From NCBI GenBank assembly GCA_964593725.1, contig CAZQJS010000003.1:1-64000 (forward strand): 64,000 nucleotides of DNA, written 5' to 3'. Position numbers and translations under genes: made by a program. The notes under the pieces were generated by a model. It was given only the letters and a program-made list of their open reading frames with translations. It made no database searches and had not been told where the DNA came from. Source of the DNA: JAIOSM01 sp964593725. Its GTDB lineage: Bacteria; Desulfobacterota; Desulfobacteria; Desulfobacterales; Desulfobacteraceae. How positions within the stretch are numbered: the first letter of the stretch is position 1; every line of letters begins with the position of its first letter. This document shows positions 51,426 to 59,552 of this stretch, piece after piece.

Positions 51426-53252
51426 CTAATCTGCAGTATAAAGATTCTGTTTATTTTCAAGATAGTCCCATCTTTCATATAATTTATCAGATTGTTCCCG
51501 CTGTTCCTGTAACCTTGAACATAGTTGAGCGAGTTTTTCAGGATTTTTTGCAGTTTCAGGATCATTAATTGATTCCTGGATTCCTTGAATTATGTTATCA
51601 ATTTTCAGGATTTTTTCTTCCATATGTTCAAGTTCATATTTTTCATTAAAAGTTAATTTTATTTTATTATTCTTTTTTGTTTTAATTCTTTTTTTAAGCT
51701 TTTTAGCTTTTATACTCCTGTTCTTTTTTGCCCGGGCATGTTTTTCATGTAGAATCTGATCATAATCGGCAAATAGTTCTGCTCTGCCTTTTTTGTTAAG
51801 ATACAATATCTGGTCAGCAACTTTTTTCAGGAAATATCTGTCATGGGAAACCACAACAACAGCACCCTGGAATTCAAGTATACTCTGTTCAAGTATCTGC
51901 AGAGAGGGTATATCCAGATCATTGCCTGGCTCATCAAGGAGGAGCAGGTCAGCTGGTTCAAGCATTAATTTTGCAATGAGAATTTTTGCTTTTTCACCGC
52001 CGGAGAACCTCTTTACCGGCATGTCCAGGTCTTTTGGTGAAAAAAGGAATTTTTTTGCCCAGCTGATGATGTGTATGGGCCGGTTCCTGAATATTACCAT
52101 ATCTTTACCCGTTGGACTGAGTGCCTGTTTCAACGTTATATCAGGATCCAGGTTACTCCTCTTCTGATCAAGGAATCCAGTCTTTAAATTTTCAACCCAC
52201 TGGATTCTGCCGGAATCAGGCTGGATATTTCCTGCAAGTATGTTAATAAAGGTTGATTTTCCTGATCCGTTTTCCCCTACAACACCAAGACATGAATTTC
52301 TCATGAGCTTAAGTGAGAGGGGTTCAAATATTTTTTTATTATTAAATGATTTTTCAATATTGGAAACTGTAACAAGCTGTCTGGTTTTCCTGCCCGTTGT
52401 ACAGAAGTCAATATTGATTTGTACATTTTCCCTGTTTTTTTCCTTTAATTCCGAGAGTTCCTGCCTTAGGTTCTCAGCCTGGTTTATCCTGAATTTTGAT
52501 TTTGTTGTTCTTGCTTTTGCACCCTGTTTAAGCCATTGATCCTCCCTCTTCATCCTGCTTGCAAGTGATGTCTGCTGGTTTTGCCTGGCAGTAATAAGTT
52601 TAATTTTTTCTTTATTAAATCTATCATAATCTCCTCTGATTCTGAGATAGCCATAAGGATATTGTCTGCCAAGCTCCATAATTTGATTACACACACTATT
52701 TAAAAAATATCTGTCATGGGTGACAACAATAAAGGTAAAGTCTGATTTTGCTAATAGATTTTCAAGCCAGATAATGCCATTGATATCAAGATGGTTTGTG
52801 GGCTCATCCAGGAGGAGAAGATCAGGCTCACAGGCAGCTGCCCTGGTAATTGCAAGTCGTTTGACAAGACCTCCGGAAAGGGATCCGCACTTTTGCCTGC
52901 TGTTTTGAAATCCACCTGTACCAAGGGCTCGGTTAACAGCCCTGGCAAGCTCTTTTTCACCATGAAAATATTTTTTAAGTTCAATGTTAAGGGCCATTTC
53001 AATGGATATTTCAGGGTCTGTCTCATCTGTCTGGGGAACATAAATACATCTTACCCTGCTTTTTAGTTTGGATTCTCCTTCATCTGGAGAGGCATTACCT
53101 GCAATGATCTTTAAAAGCGTTGATTTGCCGCTGCCATTTATTCCAATGAGTCCAAGGCGCTCTCCTGGTTTAATGTCAAAGGATAAATTTGAGAAAAGAT
53201 CTGTATTGCCATAGGATTTCCCAAGGGATTGAATTGTCAGAAATGGTATCAT
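51426..53252 (-). CDS. uup: ABC-F family ATPase, Uup-like
   Basis: A 608-residue soluble protein with two ABC ATPase domains and no membrane part. Walker A motifs are GINGSGKST (about 40) and GENGSGKST (about 335), with signatures SLSGGLVKRLA and FSGGEKAKI and Walker B LLLDEPTNHLD and LLLDEPGNDLD. A linker between domains and a Lys-rich C-terminal coiled coil (about 515-600) match Uup. ABC-F proteins act on the ribosome, and Uup also binds DNA branches. Its start overlaps the small membrane protein's stop by four bases. Confidence 0.93.
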   Translation of the reverse strand: MIPFLTIQSLGKSYGNTDLFSNLSFDIKPGERLGLIGINGSGKSTLLKIIAGNASPDEGESKLKSRVRCIYVPQTDETDPEISIEMALNIELKKYFHGEKELARAVNRALGTGGFQNSRQKCGSLSGGLVKRLAITRAAACEPDLLLLDEPTNHLDINGIIWLENLLAKSDFTFIVVTHDRYFLNSVCNQIMELGRQYPYGYLRIRGDYDRFNKEKIKLITARQNQQTSLASRMKREDQWLKQGAKARTTKSKFRINQAENLRQELSELKEKNRENVQINIDFCTTGRKTRQLVTVSNIEKSFNNKKIFEPLSLKLMRNSCLGVVGENGSGKSTFINILAGNIQPDSGRIQWVENLKTGFLDQKRSNLDPDITLKQALSPTGKDMVIFRNRPIHIISWAKKFLFSPKDLDMPVKRFSGGEKAKILIAKLMLEPADLLLLDEPGNDLDIPSLQILEQSILEFQGAVVVVSHDRYFLKKVADQILYLNKKGRAELFADYDQILHEKHARAKKNRSIKAKKLKKRIKTKKNNKIKLTFNEKYELEHMEEKILKIDNIIQGIQESINDPETAKNPEKLAQLCSRLQEQREQSDKLYERWDYLENKQNLYTAD

Positions 53253-53485
53253 TCAGGGGAGCCGCCTTTTTTTAAGTATCGGTACATTCGTATGATTTTA
53301 ATGATAAAGCCTGATAAAAGTGTAAGACTTATGAGTATAATAAGGCTTGCTGAAAAAAAGAGCATTATAAAAGTAAACGGGTTATTAATGGAATATGCAC
53401 TTATCAACAGATCAATACCAAAGAGTACAAAAAAAATTGAAATTATTATCATTATCACCTGAATAATCCACCATGAAAATTTCAT
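53249..53485 (-). CDS. small two-helix membrane protein, hypothetical
   Basis: A 78-residue protein made almost wholly of two membrane helices (about 6-30 and 36-62) with a basic C-terminal tail (KIIRMYRYLKKGG). I recognise no family. Its stop overlaps the uup start in an ATGA arrangement, which argues that it is translated and coupled to the ABC-F gene. Confidence 0.65.
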   Translation of the reverse strand: MKFSWWIIQVIMIIISIFFVLFGIDLLISAYSINNPFTFIMLFFSASLIILISLTLLSGFIIKIIRMYRYLKKGGSPE

Positions 53486-53599
53486 AAGATTCCATATAAA
53501 CAGTTTAAAGTTGATTTTTTCAGAAGCTTAAATAACATATTTTCTTTTCTTTATTCAAGAATTGTAAACAGTTAAATTATAAATAATATTTAATAAACA

Positions 53600-53628
53600 T
53601 TGAATTACAATTAAAATAGCCATAAAAT
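53600..53628 (+). promoter_or_regulatory. candidate promoter of the two-component system
   Basis: TTGAAT at 53600-53605, a 17-base spacer and TAAAAT at 53623-53628 (5/6) lie about 50 bases before the response regulator ATG. The surrounding DNA is very AT-rich, so the match is only suggestive. Confidence 0.45.
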
Positions 53629-53681
53629 TTATAAAATCTGTTATTTACTGAATTTGTGGCATAACTAGTCTGGGTGGGGCA

Positions 53682-54365
53682 ATGAGAATTTTATTAATTG
53701 AAGATGATTTAAAAATAGCTGAGTTCATAATAAAGGGGTTAACATCTGCAGGTTTTACCATCAACCATGAAAAGGATGGTGTAAAAGGCCTTGAAGCTGC
53801 CCTTGCAGAAAATTATGATATTATGATTGTTGATATAATGCTGCCTTTACTGGATGGCATGGTTCTTGTAAAAAAAGTGCGGCAGAATAATATTAATACC
53901 CCCATTATTATTTTAAGTGCCCGGAGCCGTGTGGATGACAGGGTAAAGGGGCTTGAAGCAGGAGCAGACGACTATTTGACAAAGCCCTTTGCTTTTTCAG
54001 AGCTTCTGGCAAGGGTTCAGGCCCTGCTGAGAAGGGCAGGGGGTGTTGTTGAACCTGCTCTGCTTTATTGTGAAGATCTTGTTCTGGACATTCAGAAAAG
54101 AGAAGTAAAAAGGGCAGGTAAAAGAATAGAGCTTCAACCACTTGAATTTTCCCTTCTTGAATACCTGCTGCGAAGCAAAGGAAGAGTTGTTTCCAAAACA
54201 ATGATAATGGAGCATGTCTGGAATTATAATTTTGACCCCATGACCAATGTTGTTGAGGCAAGGATCTGTAAACTCAGAGACAAAGTTGATAAGGGCTATA
54301 ATAACCGGCTTATTCATACAATACGCGGTGCCGGATATGTCATGAGGGGCAGGGATGAGGTTTAG
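53682..54365 (+). CDS. OmpR/PhoB-family response regulator
   Basis: A 227-residue transcription regulator. The receiver domain (1-118) has the acidic pair EDD near the start, phosphoacceptor D51 in IVDIMLPLLDG and the conserved Lys in LTKPF. The winged-helix DNA-binding domain (about 128-225) ends with IHTIRGAGYVMRG. GGTGGGG precedes the ATG. It overlaps the sensor kinase gene by 11 bases, so the two form a cognate pair. The CusR/PcoR-like C-terminus hints at envelope or metal stress, and the HtrA gene downstream fits an envelope-stress output, but this is inference. Confidence 0.95.
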   Translation: MRILLIEDDLKIAEFIIKGLTSAGFTINHEKDGVKGLEAALAENYDIMIVDIMLPLLDGMVLVKKVRQNNINTPIIILSARSRVDDRVKGLEAGADDYLTKPFAFSELLARVQALLRRAGGVVEPALLYCEDLVLDIQKREVKRAGKRIELQPLEFSLLEYLLRSKGRVVSKTMIMEHVWNYNFDPMTNVVEARICKLRDKVDKGYNNRLIHTIRGAGYVMRGRDEV

Positions 54366-55764
54366 ATTTTTTAAGACAATAGCCTTTAGATTGACTGCCT
54401 GGTATGCCGGCATATTTATTGTCTCATCATTGATAATGTTTCTTATGTTCTCCTTTTTTTTCACTAAAACCATGCTTCATAAAATCGATCTTGACCTGGA
54501 AGAGAATCTAAAAGTCTTTTCCGGGGTGATTTCAAGGGAAGGCATGGGTGGTGCAAAAAGGTTTGCAATCACTAAGGCAAGATCAGCAGGGGAGAAAATT
54601 GTTTTTTACCGATTACTCTATCCGACAGGAGAGGTGTTTGCTTCTTCCCGTATGCTGTACTGGAACGATATAAAAGCAGATAAAAACATACTTAATAGAG
54701 TTATTCTGGAAAAAAGAAATTTTTTTCAGACCATTGAACAGGGCAGCAGAGATGAAGACATCCGCGTTATTTACGGATTCATTGCCCAGGGTGTGATACT
54801 GCAATCAGGAATATCCATGGGAACATATTCTAAATTTCTTAATATCTTTATAATGGCTTTTCCTGCCTCCATGGGATTTATTATTCTTTTTTCGGCAGTT
54901 ACAGGCTGGTTTCTTGCTAAAAAAGCGCTCAGTGGAGTTGGACAGATTATAAAAATTGCAAAAAAAGTATCACACACAGAACAGGATCTGCTTGATTCAC
55001 GGGTCCCCCTCACAGGAACCGGTGATGAACTTGATCTTCTTGCCCAAACATTTAATCAGATGCTTGACAGAATCGAAAAATTGATAACAGGTATTAAAGA
55101 GATGGGGGATAATATTGCCCATGATTTAAAAAGCCCGGTGGCAAGAATAAGAGGACTTGCTGAAATCACCATGCTTGAAAGTGACACCATTGATGAATAT
55201 AAAAAGATGGCATCAAGCACCATTGAAGAGTCTGACAGGCTTATTGACATGATAAACACCATGCTCCTGATTTCAAAGGCAAGGTCAGGCAATGCCCGGT
55301 TTAAGTTTGAAAAGCTTGATATCTCGGAAATGATAAATAGTGCATGTGAACTCTTTGGTGCCCTTGCTGAAGAGAATAATATCACATTTAAATACCAAAT
55401 TGAGGACAGTATTATTATCAAGGGTGATAAAAAGATGCTCCAGCGTGCATTTTCCAATATTCTTGATAATGCTTTTAAATATACTCCAGGTGGTAAGTCC
55501 ATAGATGTCCTGGTTGAACAGTCCCATTCAAAGATAGTAGTGATTAAGGTAACAGATACGGGCCGGGGAATTGATGCTTTTGACCTTGATAAGATTTTTA
55601 AAAGATTTTACAGGGCAGACACTGCCAGGAGTGAACAGGGTTCAGGCCTTGGTCTTGCCCTGGCCCTTGCCATAGTAAAGGAACATGGCGGTAATATAGA
55701 TGTGGCAAGTGAAAAAGGGTCGGGCAGCAGATTTACCATTACATTACCAAATGGTAATCTTTAA
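54355..55764 (+). CDS. membrane sensor histidine kinase (HAMP, HisKA)
   Basis: A 469-residue sensor with two membrane helices (about 9-33 and 160-182) flanking a periplasmic sensor region of about 125 residues. A HAMP domain (about 184-238) follows, then HisKA with phosphoacceptor H256 in I-A-H-D-L-K-S-P and HATPase_c with N box (NILDNAFKY), G1 (DTGRGID) and G2 (GSGLGLALA). The topology is CusS/QseC-like. Its start lies inside the regulator gene, giving translational coupling. An HtrA protease begins 119 bases downstream and may be a target. Confidence 0.93.
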   Translation: MRFRFFKTIAFRLTAWYAGIFIVSSLIMFLMFSFFFTKTMLHKIDLDLEENLKVFSGVISREGMGGAKRFAITKARSAGEKIVFYRLLYPTGEVFASSRMLYWNDIKADKNILNRVILEKRNFFQTIEQGSRDEDIRVIYGFIAQGVILQSGISMGTYSKFLNIFIMAFPASMGFIILFSAVTGWFLAKKALSGVGQIIKIAKKVSHTEQDLLDSRVPLTGTGDELDLLAQTFNQMLDRIEKLITGIKEMGDNIAHDLKSPVARIRGLAEITMLESDTIDEYKKMASSTIEESDRLIDMINTMLLISKARSGNARFKFEKLDISEMINSACELFGALAEENNITFKYQIEDSIIIKGDKKMLQRAFSNILDNAFKYTPGGKSIDVLVEQSHSKIVVIKVTDTGRGIDAFDLDKIFKRFYRADTARSEQGSGLGLALALAIVKEHGGNIDVASEKGSGSRFTITLPNGNL

Positions 55765-55883
55765 GTTATTTAAAAACAATCTTTATGTATTATATTAAGT
55801 TTTTAAAATAGAGAAACTCTTCAATCCGTTATGGAGAGTGTATTTAAAATTGAAAAACATTAATAAAATACAAGGAGGTTAGT

Positions 55884-57299
55884 ATGAAAAAGAATATCAG
55901 GACAGGATCAGTTCTGTTCCTTTGTCTGTGCATGCTGTTTGTATTGCAGCCTGTTGCCATGGGTTTTGCAAAAATGATTCCTGGAGATTTTACAAATCTT
56001 GCAAAAAAGGCCAAGCCTGCTGTGGTCAATATCAGCACAGTAAAAACCATTCGGGGAGGTGGCAGGGTTTTCCGCCATTTTTTTGATCAGCAGCCCCGTG
56101 GGAATCAGGATTTTTTCAGGGATTTCATGGGCCCCTTTCTAAGGCAGATGCCCATGGACGATTATGAACAGAAAAGTCTGGGTTCAGGTTTTATTATAAG
56201 TTCAGACGGCTATATAGTTACAAATAACCATGTTGTTAAAGATGCAGATGAGATAAAGGTTAAGCTTTACAATGAAAAAGAGTATGATGCTGAAATTATA
56301 GGCAAAGATCCAAAAACCGATCTTGCCCTTATTAAGATTGATGCTGACAACCTCTATTTTCTCAAATTAGGTAATTCTAAAAAACTGGAAGTCGGCGCAT
56401 GGGTTGTTGCCATTGGAAGTCCCTTTGGCCTTGAACAGACTGTCACAGCAGGTATAGTATCTGCCAAGGGAAGGGTTATTGGACAAGGCCCCTATGATGA
56501 CTTTATTCAGACCGATGCATCAATAAATCCTGGAAACAGCGGAGGCCCTCTTCTTGATCTTGATGGTGAGGTGGTCGGCATTAATACTGCGATTATCAGG
56601 TCTGGCCAGGGAATTGGATTTGCCATACCTTCAGATCTTGCACATCCCATAATAAATCAGTTGAAAAATTCAGGGGAAGTTTCAAGGGGCTGGCTTGGTG
56701 TATTAATGCAGAATATCACTAAAGAGATTGCTGATTATTATAATATTGAGCCTGGAAAGGGTGTGCTTGTTGTGGAAGTATTTGAAGGGCACCCGGCTGA
56801 TAAGGCAGGTATTAAACCAGGAGATATAATAATTGAAATAAATAAAGAAGAGATTAACTCTGCCCGGGACCTTTCAAAAGCGATTGCAGGGCTTGGTGCC
56901 GGGAAAAAAGTTGAAGCAGTAATTCTTAGAAAAGGCAGAAGGCTGGATAAAAAAATCAAACTTGCCAAGAGAAGTGAGATGGAACCTGGCAGATCATTAT
57001 TAAAGACTGGATTTGATTCCTTTGGGTTCAGGTTTGAGGAGATTAATCCTGCTGTTGCAGACAGATACGGTATTCCAAAGGATGAGACAGGGCTTGTTGT
57101 AACTGGTATTGAAAGGGGCAGCAGAGCTGCAAAGACTCCCATTGGACAGGGTGATATATTAAAGGAGATTAACCGGGCTGCTATCAGCACCATTAAAGAT
57201 TATACAAGGGCTTTAAAGGGCATAAAAAAAGGAAGAATAGTTCAGATGCTGTTTGTGAAAAGAACTGGAAGTCTTTATGTGGTAACAATCAAAAAATAA
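55884..57299 (+). CDS. periplasmic serine protease, DegP/DegQ (HtrA) family
   Basis: A 471-residue exported protease/chaperone for misfolded envelope proteins. A signal peptide (about 1-29) leads to the trypsin-like domain with catalytic H116 (TNNHVV), D146 (KTDLALI) and S219 (PGNSGGPL). Two PDZ domains (about 275-365 and 380-470) follow. The segment between residues 57 and 95 is a Phe/Arg/Gly-rich LA-loop-like insertion. An AAGGAGGT Shine-Dalgarno precedes the ATG. A two-component system lies directly upstream. Confidence 0.97.
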   Translation: MKKNIRTGSVLFLCLCMLFVLQPVAMGFAKMIPGDFTNLAKKAKPAVVNISTVKTIRGGGRVFRHFFDQQPRGNQDFFRDFMGPFLRQMPMDDYEQKSLGSGFIISSDGYIVTNNHVVKDADEIKVKLYNEKEYDAEIIGKDPKTDLALIKIDADNLYFLKLGNSKKLEVGAWVVAIGSPFGLEQTVTAGIVSAKGRVIGQGPYDDFIQTDASINPGNSGGPLLDLDGEVVGINTAIIRSGQGIGFAIPSDLAHPIINQLKNSGEVSRGWLGVLMQNITKEIADYYNIEPGKGVLVVEVFEGHPADKAGIKPGDIIIEINKEEINSARDLSKAIAGLGAGKKVEAVILRKGRRLDKKIKLAKRSEMEPGRSLLKTGFDSFGFRFEEINPAVADRYGIPKDETGLVVTGIERGSRAAKTPIGQGDILKEINRAAISTIKDYTRALKGIKKGRIVQMLFVKRTGSLYVVTIKK

Positions 57300-57351
57300 T
57301 TGATGTTTATTTGGATTGGAATAATCAAATAAACAATCCTTAGGGGGGTTG

Positions 57352-57427
57352 TGGTGGAGCTAAGGGGGATCGAACCCCTGACCTTACGGCTGCCAGCCGT
57401 ACGCTCTCCCAGCTGAGCTACAGCCCC
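57352..57427 (-). tRNA. tRNA-Ala (anticodon GGC)
   Basis: A 76-base cloverleaf folds on the minus strand with arms of 7, 4, 5 and 5 bp. The anticodon loop CTGGCAG gives GGC, reading GCC/GCU alanine codons. The acceptor stem has the G3-U70 pair that identifies tRNA-Ala. The T loop is TTCGATC and the 3' CCA is encoded. It sits antisense between two plus-strand envelope genes. Confidence 0.98.
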
Positions 57428-57441
57428 ACAAACAAAATCAA

Positions 57442-57470
57442 TTAATAATCTAATTTTCTTATTATGTCAA
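57442..57470 (-). promoter_or_regulatory. promoter of tRNA-Ala
   Basis: On the minus strand a perfect TTGACA (57465-57470), a 17-base spacer and TATTAA (57442-57447) end 14 bases before the tRNA 5' end. The spacing is right for a stable-RNA promoter. Confidence 0.7.
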
Positions 57471-57513
57471 TAAAAAATTATGGGTTATTTTATGGACACA
57501 CACCAATAAAATA

Positions 57514-57543
57514 TTGACATACAAGGCAATAAAAGGGTAATAT
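57514..57543 (+). promoter_or_regulatory. promoter of the PpiD-like gene
   Basis: Perfect TTGACA at 57514-57519, an 18-base spacer and TAATAT at 57538-57543. It lies about 60 bases before the PpiD-like ATG and is divergent from the tRNA promoter 44 bases away. Confidence 0.55.
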
Positions 57544-57607
57544 TTGCTTTTTTTATTCACTGTTTTTATCTGTATAAAAGAGCTTTTTTATAGTTTAAGG
57601 AGAAAAT

Positions 57608-59515
57608 ATGCTCGGTTATTTACGTGAAAGGTCAGGGTCATGGATCATTAAGATTATTCTTGGTTTTATTATTGTTATCTTTGCATTCTTTTTCGGTGTC
57701 GGCGGTTTTGGACCAAAGAGCCAGGGACCTGTTGCAATGGTGAATGACCAGGCAATATCCTTTGAGGAGTATAAACAATCATATGAATCCCTGATACAGC
57801 AAAAACGATCCAAAGCAGGTGATAATTACGATGCAGCACGTGATACAGCCAATGTTAAACAGGATGCACTTAACAGGCTCATTAATGAAAAACTGGTACT
57901 TGAGGCTGCAGAGACATTTGGTTTTAAGGTATCAAATAAAGAGCTTGCAGATCTATTAAATGAATACACCATATTTAAAGAAAATGGAAAGTTTGATTTT
58001 AATACATATAAAAGAGTGCTTGCAGCAAATTCAATGACACCTGAAACCTTTGAATCCATCCAGAGAAAATCCTTAAAACAGAGAAAAGTTCAGGACATTA
58101 TTCTTGATATGGCAACCATAACTGATATGGAAGCCCTGCAATGGCACAAATTTTTAAATACAAAGGTAAGCATTGACTATTTAAAATTAGATCCTGATGA
58201 TTTTGACAATATTAACCCCGGCCCCGGAGAAATAGAAAAGTTTTATAATGAAAATAAAGAAAATTATAAGACCGATGAAAGGGTTGTTGTACAATACCTG
58301 CGCTTTTCAGGCGAAGACTATAAAGATAAAATCAAAGTAACAGAAAATGAACTTATACAATATTACGAAGAAAATGCAGACAAATATAATATTGAAGCTA
58401 AGGTTGAAGCGCGTCACATCCTGATAAGAACCGATCAAACCATGGATAAGGATAAGATAGAGGAAAAAAGAAAGCAGGCCCTGAAAATATATGAGATGGC
58501 AATTGCTGAGGATAGTAAATTTGAGGAGATTGCAAAGAAATATTCAGAAGGACCATCAAGCTCCAATGGTGGGTATCTGGGGCAATTTGCAAAAGATGAT
58601 ATGGTAGCTTCTTTTTCCAAAAAGGCCTTTTCAATGGAGCCTGGAGAAATAAGCAAACCTGTAAAAACAAAATTTGGCTGGCATATTATCAAGGTTATAA
58701 ATAAAATTAAACCAGCAAAAAAATCCTTTGCAGATGTTAAAGAAAAGATCAGGGAAAATATTTTAAAGAAGAAGATAGCTGATCTTGCCTACTACGATGC
58801 AGGAGATGCCTTTGATGCTGTAATAGATGGAGACACTCTTGAGCAGGCAGGACTGCTTACCAGAAGAAAGCTTATTACAGAAGGGCCGTTTACCGCGAGT
58901 GGCCAGGGCCTCAGTATTAAAGATAATGGCAATTTTGTAAAAGCTGCCTTTTCAACCAGGATAAATGAAATAAGCAATATCGTTGAGATTGAAGATTCAT
59001 ATTATTTAATACGGCCAGTTAAAAAAATAAAACCTGAAATTATTGAATTTGAAGTTGTTCAGGACAGAGTCAAAACAGAGCTCATTGCAAAGATAAAAAA
59101 AGACAAAACAGAAAAATTATCAAAAAGCATTCTTGCACAGGTTAAGGACAAGAAAAAATTATCAAAAATTGCCGGGGATAACAATTTAAAGCTTTATACA
59201 ACCAGGCTTTTTTCAAGGTATGGTTTTATTCCAGAACTTGGATATGCTCCTGATATAACTAAGGCATCTTTTCAACTTAAGGAAAAGGGTGCATCATATT
59301 CTGATGCATTAAAGATGAATAATCTCTATTTTATTATTTCCCTGCATGAAAGAGTTGTCCCCAAAGGCTTTAAAGATGCTGCAGGGGAAAAAGCAGTTAA
59401 AACAGATCTGCTTAACAGAAAAAAAGAACTGATATACAGGGCATGGATTAATAATTTAAAGACTGTTAATGATATAAAGATACTGAGACCTGAGTTTTTT
59501 GAAGAAAAGGTATAG
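57608..59515 (+). CDS. ppiD: PpiD-like membrane-anchored peptidyl-prolyl isomerase/foldase
   Basis: A 635-residue inner-membrane-anchored periplasmic chaperone. A short cytoplasmic start (MLGYLRERSGSW) leads to one membrane helix (about 13-33). A SurA-N-like helical chaperone region (about 40-185) and a parvulin rotamase domain (about 265-365; EARHILIR, GGYLGQFAKDDMVASF, FGWHIIKV) follow, then a second helical/parvulin-like lobe to the C-terminus. The layout matches PpiD, which sits at the Sec exit and helps outer-membrane proteins fold. AAGGAG precedes the ATG. It is followed 37 bases later by an M16 peptidase gene. Confidence 0.9.
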   Translation: MLGYLRERSGSWIIKIILGFIIVIFAFFFGVGGFGPKSQGPVAMVNDQAISFEEYKQSYESLIQQKRSKAGDNYDAARDTANVKQDALNRLINEKLVLEAAETFGFKVSNKELADLLNEYTIFKENGKFDFNTYKRVLAANSMTPETFESIQRKSLKQRKVQDIILDMATITDMEALQWHKFLNTKVSIDYLKLDPDDFDNINPGPGEIEKFYNENKENYKTDERVVVQYLRFSGEDYKDKIKVTENELIQYYEENADKYNIEAKVEARHILIRTDQTMDKDKIEEKRKQALKIYEMAIAEDSKFEEIAKKYSEGPSSSNGGYLGQFAKDDMVASFSKKAFSMEPGEISKPVKTKFGWHIIKVINKIKPAKKSFADVKEKIRENILKKKIADLAYYDAGDAFDAVIDGDTLEQAGLLTRRKLITEGPFTASGQGLSIKDNGNFVKAAFSTRINEISNIVEIEDSYYLIRPVKKIKPEIIEFEVVQDRVKTELIAKIKKDKTEKLSKSILAQVKDKKKLSKIAGDNNLKLYTTRLFSRYGFIPELGYAPDITKASFQLKEKGASYSDALKMNNLYFIISLHERVVPKGFKDAAGEKAVKTDLLNRKKELIYRAWINNLKTVNDIKILRPEFFEEKV

Positions 59516-59552
59516 ATTTTAAAAAAACAGACCCAAAGGATAAACTTAAGAT

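Noticed and set aside
57352..57427. tRNA-Ala as an integration site for a mobile element
   Set aside because: No integrase, direct repeat of the tRNA 3' end or foreign genes were seen on either side; flanking genes are core envelope genes.
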